64,000 bases of DNA from SCGC-AAA076-P13 sp963926355. Its GTDB lineage: Bacteria; Pseudomonadota; Gammaproteobacteria; Magnimaribacterales; D2472. Position 1 is the first letter of the stretch. The number at the start of each line of letters is the position of its first letter. Positions 40,594-49,637 of the stretch are shown here, piece after piece. The notes below the pieces were generated by a model that saw only the letters and a list, made by a program, of their open reading frames with translations, made no database searches and was not told the DNA's origin. Made by a program: the position numbers and the translations under genes. The stretch is taken from assembly GCA_963926355.1 (NCBI GenBank), contig CAWUWW010000006.1, forward strand, positions 65,635 to 129,634. The letters run 5' to 3'.

Positions 40594-41490
40594 ATGACCA
40601 GTCAATCTACCAGCCATATCTTCATGGTTGAGCCTGCAACCTTTTATAAGAACGATCAAACCATCGAATCAAATCAATATCAAGTTGAAGAAGATCATGA
40701 AGGTACAAAAATAATTACACTCAAAGCAATAATGGAATTTAATCGTTTTAAAAAAGTGTTGGAAGATAATGGAATTACCGTTACCTCATATGTTGGAAGT
40801 AACGAATGTCCAGATCATATATTTCCTAATTGGTTTACTACATTTGAAGATAAAAGCATGCAAGTTTTTAGCATGTTAGCTCCAAATAGAAGAACTGAAA
40901 AAGTACCTGAGATGATTGACTACTTAAAAAATACCTATGAACTTACAAAGGACTACACAAACCTAGAAGAAGAAGGAATTTTTTTAGAAGGTACTAGTAG
41001 CATGGTGTTTGATCGTGTTAATAGGGTTGTTTATTCTGGATTATCTCCAAGAACAAATAAAAATCTTTTAATTCAATGGTGCTCTGAAAACTCATATGAA
41101 CTTGTAATGATGGAAACAGAAAGCCACAAAGGCTCTCCTATTTATCATACAGACGTATTTATGTTTATTGGAACTGAGGTTATAGGAATTTGCTTTGATG
41201 TTATAAAGCCAGAATATAGAGACTTAATTAAAGATAAGGTTTCCAAGCACCACAAGGTAATAGAGATATCAAAAGATCAGATACTTGATTTTTGTGGCAA
41301 TGCACTAGAAGCCAAGGACAGGAATGGAAATTTATACTTAATAATGTCATCAAGGGCTGAATCGGCTTTAACAGATCATCAAAGGAATGAGTTGCATAAA
41401 TATTATTCTAAGATACTTCATGCAGACTTAACTACTATTGAGAAATACGGCGGCGGGTCTGCCAGATGTATGCTTTCTGAATTATTCTGA
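40594..41490 (+). CDS. CtlX-like amidinotransferase/hydrolase
   Basis: A guanidine-modifying-fold protein of about 298 residues. Motifs: 'HIFMVEPATFYKN' at the start, 'GIFLEGTSSMVFDR' (catalytic Glu), 'PIYHTDVFMFIGTEV' (catalytic His) and 'KYGGGSARCMLSELF' at the C-terminus (catalytic Cys). This matches the citrulline-utilising hydrolase CtlX and its relatives in the arginine deiminase superfamily. The start at 40594 is preferred: it follows AGAGAG and aligns with the family, while 40552 would add 14 residues. Divergent from rocD; the pair could convert citrulline or arginine to ornithine and then to glutamate semialdehyde. Its 3' end overlaps the metF-like gene by 9 bases. Confidence 0.82.
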   Translation: MTSQSTSHIFMVEPATFYKNDQTIESNQYQVEEDHEGTKIITLKAIMEFNRFKKVLEDNGITVTSYVGSNECPDHIFPNWFTTFEDKSMQVFSMLAPNRRTEKVPEMIDYLKNTYELTKDYTNLEEEGIFLEGTSSMVFDRVNRVVYSGLSPRTNKNLLIQWCSENSYELVMMETESHKGSPIYHTDVFMFIGTEVIGICFDVIKPEYRDLIKDKVSKHHKVIEISKDQILDFCGNALEAKDRNGNLYLIMSSRAESALTDHQRNELHKYYSKILHADLTTIEKYGGGSARCMLSELF

Positions 41491-42345
41491 TAATTCGTTA
41501 ATCCAATCAGTAACCCGTTTGACACCGCCGAGAGGGAAAAAATGGACTTGCTCAATATTAAATTTAGGATTACTTAATTTAATTTCACTAAGCTCTTGTA
41601 GAATTTGGTTTGGCTTATATGGAAGAAGTAACTTGGTTATATCTTTAGCCCTTTTTTGCAAAACCTTCATTGATGCGCCCACGCCACATTCAATTGCATA
41701 TCTCATAAGGGTTTGTAATTTAGCAGGACCTGCTATGCCTATGTGAACCGGAATATCAACTCCAATAGCTTCAATCTCACTCATCCAATCTACAACAACT
41801 GACGATTCAAAACAGAACTGAGTAGTTAGGGCCATATGTGCGTCCGTTCTTTTTGCAAACTCATTCTTCCATGAAAGAGCATTATTTACATTTAACCTTA
41901 GGCCATTAGGGTCAATATCTTTATTTCCCTCTGGATGACCTGCCACATGAAGTCTTTTAAAGCCTGTTTCATCAAAAAGACCAGTTTCTATTAACTGAAT
42001 AGATGAGTCAAAAATACCGTATGGTTTGTTTGAACCTCCTGCAATTAAAAGAGCCTCATCCACATCTGCTTCATTTTGATACCTAGATATCCAGTCCTCA
42101 AGGGTATCTTTATCCTTAATAAGTCTTGCAGGAAAATGTGGCATAGACTTAAAGCCGGCATCATGAATTTTTTTAGCAGCCTGAACCATCTCTTCCAGTG
42201 GAGTACCTTCTATATGAGCGATATAGACTCTAGTTCCACTTGGAAGTACATCTGATAAGTTATCAATCTTTGCAAGAGCTCTTGGAGTTACCTCTATAGA
42301 GTAACCACCAACAAAGTTAGCAAGATTGTTATTTTTATTCATCAT
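41482..42345 (-). CDS. Methylenetetrahydrofolate reductase (MetF-like)
   Basis: A 287-residue TIM-barrel protein of the MTHFR family. 'GGYSIEVTPRA' carries the catalytic Glu position; 'LLIAGGSNKPYG', 'LHVAGHPEGN' (FAD phosphate region), 'ALTTQFCFESSVVVDWM' and 'PVHIGIAGPAKLQTLMRYA' are standard segments. MetF makes 5-methyl-THF for methionine synthesis. It is shorter and more divergent than E. coli MetF (296), and similar proteins occur with one-carbon/demethylation genes in marine bacteria, so a catabolic one-carbon role is also possible. No riboswitch is seen in the 120 bases upstream. Confidence 0.83.
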   Translation of the reverse strand: MMNKNNNLANFVGGYSIEVTPRALAKIDNLSDVLPSGTRVYIAHIEGTPLEEMVQAAKKIHDAGFKSMPHFPARLIKDKDTLEDWISRYQNEADVDEALLIAGGSNKPYGIFDSSIQLIETGLFDETGFKRLHVAGHPEGNKDIDPNGLRLNVNNALSWKNEFAKRTDAHMALTTQFCFESSVVVDWMSEIEAIGVDIPVHIGIAGPAKLQTLMRYAIECGVGASMKVLQKRAKDITKLLLPYKPNQILQELSEIKLSNPKFNIEQVHFFPLGGVKRVTDWINELSE

Positions 42346-42465
42346 TTATTATAAGACTTTGAGGATTAAAAAAATATCACTATTTAAGTAACCATCTATA
42401 GCCTATTCTTTAAAGATTCTTTAAAATCAGCGGCTTATCAAGAACCACCCTTACTTATTTGTATC

Positions 42466-43182
42466 ATGCAAAAAGAATATATAACTGAAATCATTCATCA
42501 TTCCGATAGACTATTTAGCTTCAAAACTACTAGAGATAAATCATTTAAATTTAAAAATGGTGAATTTGTGATGATAGGCCTGGAAACAGAAAATAAGCCC
42601 TTGATGAGAGCTTATAGTATTGTCAGTACATGCTATGAAGATCATTTAGAGTTTTTAAGTATTAAAGTTAAGCATGGTCCTTTAACAAGCAAGCTTCAAA
42701 AGCTTTCTGTCGGAGATGCAATTTTAGTAAAACCAAAAACAACTGGTAGTTTAGTTGTTGACTATTTGAAGCCAAAGAAAAATTTAGTTCTTCTTTCAAC
42801 AGGAACTGGAGTTGCTCCATTTATCAGTATTGTCAAAGATCATGAAACCTATGAACGTTTTGATAATGTTTTCCTTTTCCATACCGTTCGACATGCTAAT
42901 GAATTGGCTTACAAGAAAAGACTCAATGAATTGAGTAAAGATAGAAATATGACCTATATAGAATCAGTGACCAAAGAAGAACATGAAAGAGAGGGAAGGT
43001 TTTGGAATTGGATTGAGGATTACCTTCCAACAGGATTTAATTTAGAAAGAGACTCTGTAATGGTTTGTGGCTCACCTGAGTTAAATAAAGAATGCAGAAT
43101 TATGTTTTCGGGGCTTGGATGGAAAGAAGGAAATACAGGTGAAATGGGTGACTTTATGCTTGAAAGAGCATTTGCTGGTTGA
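42466..43182 (+). CDS. fpr: Ferredoxin-NADP+ reductase
   Basis: A 238-residue flavoprotein. 'LMRAYSIVST' is the FAD-binding RxYS motif, 'VLLSTGTGVAPFISIV' the NADP-binding loop, 'VMVCGSPELNKECR' the C-terminal nucleotide site, and 'GDFMLERAFAG' the bacterial-type terminal segment. It exchanges electrons between NADPH and ferredoxin/flavodoxin; bacterial Fpr is often tied to oxidative stress. The usual length is about 250. It stands alone, between the metF-like gene and tRNA-Ser. Confidence 0.93.
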   Translation: MQKEYITEIIHHSDRLFSFKTTRDKSFKFKNGEFVMIGLETENKPLMRAYSIVSTCYEDHLEFLSIKVKHGPLTSKLQKLSVGDAILVKPKTTGSLVVDYLKPKKNLVLLSTGTGVAPFISIVKDHETYERFDNVFLFHTVRHANELAYKKRLNELSKDRNMTYIESVTKEEHEREGRFWNWIEDYLPTGFNLERDSVMVCGSPELNKECRIMFSGLGWKEGNTGEMGDFMLERAFAG

Positions 43183-43188
43183 AGTAAC

Positions 43189-43278
43189 TGGCGGAGAGTG
43201 AGGGATTCGAACCCTCGATACAGTTACCCATATACCTCCTTAGCAGGGAGGCGCTTTCGACCACTCAGCCAACTCTCC
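43189..43278 (-). tRNA. tRNA-Ser (anticodon GCT)
   Basis: A class II tRNA on the minus strand: acceptor GGAGAGT with ACTCTCC, D-arm GGCTGAGTGGTCG, anticodon stem CCTCC/GGAGG with loop CTGCTAA (anticodon GCT), long variable arm, T-arm GAGGG TTCGAAT CCCTC, discriminator G and encoded CCA (43189-43191). It decodes AGC/AGU. Confidence 0.95.
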
Positions 43279-43328
43279 GAAATCGATGAAGGATTATAAC
43301 CCTTTGCTAGTATAAAAAAACTATCTAA

Positions 43329-44663
43329 TTATCTATTAAATTCAATTTGGGAGCCAAAAGGTAAATTTTTATTTACCTGACCATCCCTAAAAGCAATATT
43401 ACCGTTAATAACAGTCATGAATACTGAAGATTTAAAGGTAGTATTTGAAAAAGGAGACCATCCACATTTGTATAAAATATTTGATTGATCAACCGTGTAA
43501 GGCTTATCTATATCAATAATTGCCAAGTCAGCGTAAAAGCCCTCTCTTATGAAACCTCTGTCTTTAATTTGAAATCTTGTAGCTGTATTGTGACTTGTTT
43601 TTCTAACAATCTGCTCAAGTGTGAAAACTCCATCATGATAAAAATCTAAAAGAATCTGAAGTGAGTGTTGAATTAAAGGCAGTCCAGCTGGAGCGTCAAC
43701 ATATTTCATATTCTTCTCATCCCATGTATGAGGTGCGTGATCGGTTGCAATAATATCAATTTTATCTTGGTTTACTGCATCAACTAAAGCCTGTCTATCT
43801 GACTCTTCTTTGATAGATGGGTTACATTTAATTTGATTACCTAACCTTTCATAGTCACTATTATTAAAATGCAGATGATGAACGCAAACTTCAGCTGTTA
43901 TTTTTTTATGATCTATAGCGCCGCTTGAAAATAAGCTCATTTCTTTTTCAGTTGATAGATGGAAAACATGGAGGTTTGCTGAATGCTTTTTGGCTAAATC
44001 AACTGCCATTGAACTTGAAAGATAACAACTTTCCGCATCTCTTATATACGGATGATGGATGGCTGATAACTCATCGCCATACTTAGCTAAAAATGCTTCC
44101 TCATTTGCTCTAATTCTTGGTGTATCTTCACAATGAGTAACAATATTAAGAGGTGAGTATTTAAAAATATCCTCTAAAGTATCAATACTATCAACCAGCA
44201 TATCTCCGGTAGATGCTCCCATGAAAACTTTTAATCCAGCTGCTTTATTAATATCCACATTTTTAATTTCTTCTATATTGCTATTAGTTGCACCTAAGTG
44301 AAACGAGTAATTGGAAAGAGACCTTTGACTTGCTAGTTCAAATTTTTTGTTTAGGTTTTCAATCGTAGTAGTTGCTGGATTTACATTTGGCATTTCAAAG
44401 TAACTAGTCACTCCTCCTGCTAATCCTGCAAAAGATTCTGAGGCTATATCGCCTTTATGAGTAAGTCCTGGCTCTCTAAAATGAACCTGATCATCAATCA
44501 GCCCTGGCATCACGTATCTACCATCTACATCAATAACTTCTTTAGATTGTGCCTGTATATCCTTGGATATTAATTCAATTCTGTCATTTGTAATTGCTAT
44601 ATCTGATTCAAATATTGAATCTTCATTAATAATATTGCAGTTCTTTAGAATTAGGTCATACAT
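43329..44663 (-). CDS. pyrC: Dihydroorotase-family protein, Gln-variant metal motif
   Basis: A 444-residue amidohydrolase. 'PGLIDDQVHFREPGLTHKGD' replaces the first His of the usual HxH pair by Gln60 and keeps His61. 'SYFEMPNVNPATTT', 'GLKVFMGAS' (bridging-Lys region), 'IVTHCEDT', 'LHVFHLST' and 'DIIATDHAPH' (catalytic Asp) follow in order. The 'DDQVHFREPG' form is familiar from Bacteroidetes dihydroorotases, so this is a known variant rather than decay. Expected reaction: N-carbamoyl-aspartate to dihydroorotate in pyrimidine synthesis. An allantoinase-like role is a lesser alternative. One base separates it from lysC upstream. Confidence 0.85.
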   Translation of the reverse strand: MYDLILKNCNIINEDSIFESDIAITNDRIELISKDIQAQSKEVIDVDGRYVMPGLIDDQVHFREPGLTHKGDIASESFAGLAGGVTSYFEMPNVNPATTTIENLNKKFELASQRSLSNYSFHLGATNSNIEEIKNVDINKAAGLKVFMGASTGDMLVDSIDTLEDIFKYSPLNIVTHCEDTPRIRANEEAFLAKYGDELSAIHHPYIRDAESCYLSSSMAVDLAKKHSANLHVFHLSTEKEMSLFSSGAIDHKKITAEVCVHHLHFNNSDYERLGNQIKCNPSIKEESDRQALVDAVNQDKIDIIATDHAPHTWDEKNMKYVDAPAGLPLIQHSLQILLDFYHDGVFTLEQIVRKTSHNTATRFQIKDRGFIREGFYADLAIIDIDKPYTVDQSNILYKCGWSPFSNTTFKSSVFMTVINGNIAFRDGQVNKNLPFGSQIEFNR

Positions 44664-44664
44664 A

Positions 44665-45879
44665 TTATTTCTCTAACTCGAATGCCTTATGAAGGACTTT
44701 AACTGCAGTATCAACAGAGGTATCTTCTATAACAATGGTAATTTTTATTTCTGAGGTGCTAATCATAAGAATATTAACTTCGCTTTCAGACAGAGCCTTG
44801 AAAGCTGTGCTGGCTATCCCCGCATGAGATCTCATTCCCACACCTACCAATGAAACCTTAGCAATATTTGAATCAATTAATAAGCTATCAAATTGTAAAG
44901 AATCTTTTAAGTTATTTATAACTGTTGTTGCAGCAGTTTCATCCTCTTTAGAAACAGTAAAAGTGAAGTCTGTTTTTCCGTTAACACTTACATTCTGGAC
45001 AATTACGTCTACCTCTATATTAGCATCACTTAAAGGGCCTAAAATCCCATAAGCTATACCAGGAGTATCACTAACGCCGTGTAAAGTGTATTTCATTTGA
45101 TCTTTCTGAAAAGCTATCCCAGAAACTAATCCATTTTCCATATCGTTCTCCTCAAGAGATATTAACGTACCGCTGCCGGGTTCAAAACTGGATAAAACCC
45201 TTACCGGTACTTTATATTTATTTGCAAATTCTACTGCTCTTATTTGTATTACTTTGGCTCCTTGCCCAGACATTTCAAGCATTTCTTCCATAGTAATCAT
45301 ATCTAACTTTTTAGCCTCAGGAACTACTCTAGGATCAGTTGTGTAAATACCATCAACATCTGTGTATATATCACATCTTTCAGCTTTCATTTGTGCAGCG
45401 ATAGCTACAGCCGTTGTATCTGAGCCCCCTCTGCCAAGTGTTGTGGTATCTCCAGATTCCGTAATTCCTTGAAATCCAGTAATAATAGGAATGATTCCAT
45501 CATCTAAGGTCTCTTGAATCTTCTGATCATCAACGTCTAATATTCTTGCTTTAGAATAACTATCAGTTGTTTTGATTGAAATTTGCGCTGCTGTATATGA
45601 CTTTGCCTTGACACCAATTTGATGAAGCGCCATTGCGAGTAAGGCAGCACTTACCTTTTCTCCAGTGGAGATAAGGGCATCAAACTCTCTTTTACTTGGG
45701 TCATCACCAAAGCTCTTAGCTAATTTAATAAGTCTATTAGTTTCTCCGCTCATAGCAGAAACAACTACGATAATATTTGATGATTGGGATGCTTCTTTAA
45801 CTATCTTTGCTACAGCAGCGATTCGCTCTTCAGAGCCAACAGACGTACCGCCAAATTTTTGAACGACAATATTAGACAT
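44665..45879 (-). CDS. lysC: Aspartate kinase LysC
   Basis: A 404-residue aspartokinase: 'VVQKFGGTSVGSEERI' (ATP site), 'GFQGITESGDTTTLGRGGSDTTA' (aspartate site), 'DVDGIYTTDPRVVPEA' and two C-terminal ACT domains ('YTLHGVSDTPGIAYGILGPL', 'ISTSEIKITIVIEDT') that bind lysine and/or threonine. It starts the pathway to lysine, threonine, methionine and diaminopimelate. Monofunctional form (no homoserine dehydrogenase). No lysine riboswitch is present in the 12-base gap to alaS, so it is read from the alaS message. Confidence 0.96.
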   Translation of the reverse strand: MSNIVVQKFGGTSVGSEERIAAVAKIVKEASQSSNIIVVVSAMSGETNRLIKLAKSFGDDPSKREFDALISTGEKVSAALLAMALHQIGVKAKSYTAAQISIKTTDSYSKARILDVDDQKIQETLDDGIIPIITGFQGITESGDTTTLGRGGSDTTAVAIAAQMKAERCDIYTDVDGIYTTDPRVVPEAKKLDMITMEEMLEMSGQGAKVIQIRAVEFANKYKVPVRVLSSFEPGSGTLISLEENDMENGLVSGIAFQKDQMKYTLHGVSDTPGIAYGILGPLSDANIEVDVIVQNVSVNGKTDFTFTVSKEDETAATTVINNLKDSLQFDSLLIDSNIAKVSLVGVGMRSHAGIASTAFKALSESEVNILMISTSEIKITIVIEDTSVDTAVKVLHKAFELEK

Positions 45880-45891
45880 GGTTAATATTAA

Positions 45892-48468
45892 TTATTTTGA
45901 GAGGGATTTTACTAAATCTGGAATAGAAGTCACGAACTCTTTAACATCTTCTGACTCTCCAGCACCTTGTGCAAAATCTGGACGGCCGCCGCCCCTTCCA
46001 TTTAGTTTTTCACACAATAAGGAAACCACATCTTTAGCAGAAATAATATCAAGAAGATTGTCTGTAACCCCTCCAACAATGGCAACTTTGTTACTCTGAG
46101 AATTAAGTAAGATAACGCATCCTTTCTCAAGACTTTCTTTTTTTTGATCTACTAGAGCTCTTAGCTGCTTATTATCTTCAATTGAGATATGTTCAATAAG
46201 TAATTTCCAGTCATTAATATCTATTAATTCAGACGAGATAACATCAGCTTTTGAAGAAGGGGCTCCCCCTGATTTCTTTAATTTTTTATTTTCTTCCAAT
46301 AAAGATTGAATTTTTTCGTTCATAGCCTCAATAGGAATATTTAATGTTTCCTGCAGCCTGCTATTTACTTTTCTGATTTCTGATAGGTATGCAAGGGCCT
46401 CTTTGCCAGCTAGAGCCTCTACCCTTCTTATACCTGAAGCAACGCTTGATTGGTTAGTTATTACAAAAACTCCAATATCTCCTGTTCTTTTGACATGGGT
46501 TCCGCCACATAACTCCACTGAAAATGAATCAGCCCCCATGCTAAGAACTCTAACATCATCATCATATTTTTCACCAAACAATGCTTGAGCTCCAGAATCT
46601 ATTGCGTCATCTAATTTCATAAGCTTAGTTGAGACTTCAACATTATTTAAAACCTCTTCATTGACTATACTTTCAATAGAGGCAATTTCTTCTTTTGAAA
46701 GAGGCTTGGAATGTGAGAAATCAAAACGTAATTTACTCTCATCAACTAAAGAGCCTTTTTGTTGGACATGCTCGCCTAGGACTTGCTTAAGAGCAGCATG
46801 TAACAAATGAGTGGAGGAATGATGAATGGCTGTTGCTAGCCTTTTATCTTTCTCGACATTCATATTTATAACATCACCTATTTTTAAAGTACCCTTTTCA
46901 ATCAAAGCTCTATGTATAAAAACCTTTCCCTGTTTTTTACAGTCTAAAATAGCACCAGATGCATTGTTGGAGGTAAATCTTCCCTTGTCACCTATCTGCC
47001 CTCCGGACTCTGCATAAAAAGGGGTTTGGCTACATGCAATAAAAATTTCCTGCTTATCTCTAGCCTCTTCTATGATGTCCTGGCCTTCCCATAAAGCTAA
47101 GACTTTAGATTCTGATTCTAAATCTTCATATCCCAAGAAAATAGTTTCATCTACTCCAGATGCAGCAGGTAATTTAGAAATAAAGCTGCTTCCGGCTTTG
47201 GATGATTTTTTTTGATGATCCATGCAAACATTAAAACCATCTTCATCAATTTGTAAGTTTTTTTCTCTAGCTATATCAGCAGTTAAATCAAAAGGGAATC
47301 CAAAAGTATCGTGTAATTTAAATACTACCTCTCCTGGTATTGTGTTATTTTTTAAGTTACTAATTGCTTCATCTAGAATATTAATTCCCTTACCCAGTGT
47401 TTCAAAAAACTTTACTTCCTCGTCTTTAATGATTTTAGAGATATGATCTTTCCTCTCTTCTAGAGCAGGATAAGCATCTTTCATAAGGTCAGATAGTGCA
47501 GCAACTAGCTCGTTTAAAAAAGGTTTTGTAGCTCCCATTTTATAGCCGTGGCGTATAGCCCTTCTTAATATTCTTCTTAAGACATAGCCTCTACCTTCAT
47601 TTTCAGGAGTAATGCCATCGATAATTAAAAAACTGGTTGATCTAATGTGATCAGAAATAACTTTATGAGATACGCTACCTTTATTGCCTAGAATTTTCTC
47701 TGAAGCTTCAATCAGCCCTTTAAAAAGATCTGTTTCATAATTGGAATTAACACCCTGCATGACTGCTGTAATTCTTTCTAATCCCATTCCCGTATCAACT
47801 GATGGCTTTGGTAAAGGTGTCATTTCGCCTGCATCATTTCTATTGAACTGCATAAATACAAGGTTCCAGATTTCAACAAACCTATCTCCCTCATCACCCT
47901 CTGATCCTGGTGGCGTTCCCTCTATGTGATCTCCATGGTCGTAGTATATTTCAGAGCATGGACCGCAAGGACCTGTTTCACCCATGGACCAAAAATTATC
48001 TTCATCCCCAAGTCTTACAATTCTATCGGGGTTAACACCTATAACGTCTTCCCAAATCTTAGCTGCCTCATCATCATCCTTGTAAACCGATATCCATAAC
48101 TTTTCTTCTTCCAGCTTTAAAACTTCAGTAAGAAACTCCCATGCATACTTAATAGCATCTTCTTTGAAATAGTCTCCAAAACTAAAATTACCAAGCATTT
48201 CAAAAAAAGTATGATGCCTTAATGTATAGCCAACATTCTCAAGGTCATTATGCTTACCGCCAGCTCTTATGCATCTTTGCGATGAGGTAGCTTTAACGTA
48301 TTTCTTTTTTTCTGTTCCAAGGAATACATCCTTAAATTGAACCATTCCTGCATTGGTAAATAATAAAGTCTCATCATTAACTGGGATCAATGAGCTCGAG
48401 TCTACTATCTGGTGATCTTTAGATTTGTAGAAATTTAGAAATGTTTCTCTGATTTCACTCGTATTCAT
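45892..48468 (-). CDS. alaS: Alanyl-tRNA synthetase AlaS
   Basis: An 858-residue class II synthetase: catalytic domain ('FTNAGMVQFKDVFLG', 'CIRAGGKHNDLENVG', 'HHTFFEMLGNFSFGDYF', 'RVLRRILRRAIRHG'), editing domain with zinc set 'HHSSTHLLHAAL' and 'VELCGGTHVKRTGD', and the C-terminal C-Ala/DHHA1 region ending 'NGRGGGRPDFAQGAG'. The alaS-lysC order is common in Gammaproteobacteria. It starts 3 bases after the carbonic anhydrase-like gene stop. Length is slightly below E. coli AlaS (876). Confidence 0.97.
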   Translation of the reverse strand: MNTSEIRETFLNFYKSKDHQIVDSSSLIPVNDETLLFTNAGMVQFKDVFLGTEKKKYVKATSSQRCIRAGGKHNDLENVGYTLRHHTFFEMLGNFSFGDYFKEDAIKYAWEFLTEVLKLEEEKLWISVYKDDDEAAKIWEDVIGVNPDRIVRLGDEDNFWSMGETGPCGPCSEIYYDHGDHIEGTPPGSEGDEGDRFVEIWNLVFMQFNRNDAGEMTPLPKPSVDTGMGLERITAVMQGVNSNYETDLFKGLIEASEKILGNKGSVSHKVISDHIRSTSFLIIDGITPENEGRGYVLRRILRRAIRHGYKMGATKPFLNELVAALSDLMKDAYPALEERKDHISKIIKDEEVKFFETLGKGINILDEAISNLKNNTIPGEVVFKLHDTFGFPFDLTADIAREKNLQIDEDGFNVCMDHQKKSSKAGSSFISKLPAASGVDETIFLGYEDLESESKVLALWEGQDIIEEARDKQEIFIACSQTPFYAESGGQIGDKGRFTSNNASGAILDCKKQGKVFIHRALIEKGTLKIGDVINMNVEKDKRLATAIHHSSTHLLHAALKQVLGEHVQQKGSLVDESKLRFDFSHSKPLSKEEIASIESIVNEEVLNNVEVSTKLMKLDDAIDSGAQALFGEKYDDDVRVLSMGADSFSVELCGGTHVKRTGDIGVFVITNQSSVASGIRRVEALAGKEALAYLSEIRKVNSRLQETLNIPIEAMNEKIQSLLEENKKLKKSGGAPSSKADVISSELIDINDWKLLIEHISIEDNKQLRALVDQKKESLEKGCVILLNSQSNKVAIVGGVTDNLLDIISAKDVVSLLCEKLNGRGGGRPDFAQGAGESEDVKEFVTSIPDLVKSLSK

Positions 48469-48471
48469 AAT

Positions 48472-48990
48472 TTAATTATTAAGTAAATTTTTATATTTCT
48501 TATAGTTCTCTATATAGTGATGGGCTCCTAAAGGCACCATCTCTTGCTCTTCTGGAGATAAGCTTTTTTTAATCTTACCCGGCATTCCTAAAACCATAGA
48601 ACCATCAGGAACTTCCATTCCTTCTGTAACCAAGGCCTTAGAACCAATAATACAGTTCTTACCAATTTTTGCACCGTTTAAAATAACAGACCCTATTCCA
48701 ATAAGACTGCCATCTCCAATTTCACAGCCATGAAGCATTGCCATATGACCTACAGTTACATATTTGCCAATAGTGCATTTAAAACCAGGGTCAGTATGAA
48801 TAATGGATCCATCTTGAATATTTGACCCCTCCCCAATAAATATTTGTTCGTTATCAGCTCTTAAAACAGCATTAAACCAAATACTAGAATCTTTTGATAA
48901 ATATACATCTCCTATAACGGTGGCATTAGGTGCAACCCAATAGTCATCACCTTCTGTTTGTAAAATTTTATCTTCTAAACTAATGATCAT
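48472..48990 (-). CDS. Gamma-class carbonic anhydrase-like protein
   Basis: A 172-residue left-handed beta-helix protein of hexapeptide repeats ('VIGDVYLSKDSSIWFNAVLRAD'). The three metal histidines are visible: 'IIHTDPGFKCTIGKYVTVGHMAMLHGCEIG'. It belongs to the YrdA/PaaY/CaiE group, trimers related to gamma carbonic anhydrase; actual CO2 hydration is variable among members. The C-terminal helix ends 'HYIENYKKYKNLL'. It overlaps the Nudix (NudL-like) gene by 11 bases and precedes alaS by 3 bases. Confidence 0.88.
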   Translation of the reverse strand: MIISLEDKILQTEGDDYWVAPNATVIGDVYLSKDSSIWFNAVLRADNEQIFIGEGSNIQDGSIIHTDPGFKCTIGKYVTVGHMAMLHGCEIGDGSLIGIGSVILNGAKIGKNCIIGSKALVTEGMEVPDGSMVLGMPGKIKKSLSPEEQEMVPLGAHHYIENYKKYKNLLNN

Positions 48991-49582
48991 ATTGACCTCT
49001 AATAATATCCAAATCTGTATTTATGCCTGCATCAAAACAAGTATTTAAAAAATCTGCTGTAATCATAGCAGTCAGTCCCCATATTCTGTGTTCATTATAA
49101 ACCCAACTAGGAATCTTTATCTTTTCGTTTTTCCTTTCCATTTCATGAAATTCTGCATTATTTATATTTAATAAAAAGCTTAAAGGAACCGAAAAAATTA
49201 CTTCAATCTCATCATTTGCTACGAGATTTTGCTCACAATCTATCATGCCAACATAGGGATGAACTTCAATTTTATGTCTTGAAATAAGGTAATTTAGAGA
49301 GCCTAGCTTAGTAATACTTTGTCTATTAAGATTCATCTCCTCATGCGACTCTCTAAGAGCAGTATCGTATAAATCTATATCTCCTTCTTCCCATTTTCCA
49401 CCAGGAAAACTAACCTCACCTGGGTGAGTAGAGACTAAAGATGATCTTTTTGTAAAAATAATTTCTGGATCTTTTAGATATTCGCCATAGTTCAAAATAC
49501 CTATAAAAACTCCAGCTTTTTTATAGTCTGAGATCTTTAAAGGATTTAATTTTTCTAGCTTTTGCTTTATGCTGTCAATCAT
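48980..49582 (-). CDS. CoA pyrophosphatase-type Nudix hydrolase (NudL-like)
   Basis: A 200-residue Nudix protein. The region 'STHPGEVSFPGGKWEEGDIDLYD' plus 'ALRESHEEMNL' combines the UPF0035/CoA signature (HxGExxFPGGKxE) with the Nudix box REXXEE-type helix. 'RHKIEVHPYVGMI' and 'WGLTAMITADFL' are typical of NudL. These enzymes split CoA and its derivatives into phosphopantetheine and 3',5'-ADP. Its substrate has not been tested here. It is divergent from the plus-strand Nudix gene at 49638. Confidence 0.87.
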   Translation of the reverse strand: MIDSIKQKLEKLNPLKISDYKKAGVFIGILNYGEYLKDPEIIFTKRSSLVSTHPGEVSFPGGKWEEGDIDLYDTALRESHEEMNLNRQSITKLGSLNYLISRHKIEVHPYVGMIDCEQNLVANDEIEVIFSVPLSFLLNINNAEFHEMERKNEKIKIPSWVYNEHRIWGLTAMITADFLNTCFDAGINTDLDIIRGQYDH

Positions 49583-49637
49583 ATTGCTAAGTTTAACGTC
49601 TTAAGCAATCATTTTCTTTATTTTTTAAGGTACAAAA

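Noticed and set aside
48469..48471. T-box or attenuator control of alaS, thrS or cysS
   Set aside because: The gaps before these genes are too short or absent, since each lies behind another gene. No leader structure is possible there.
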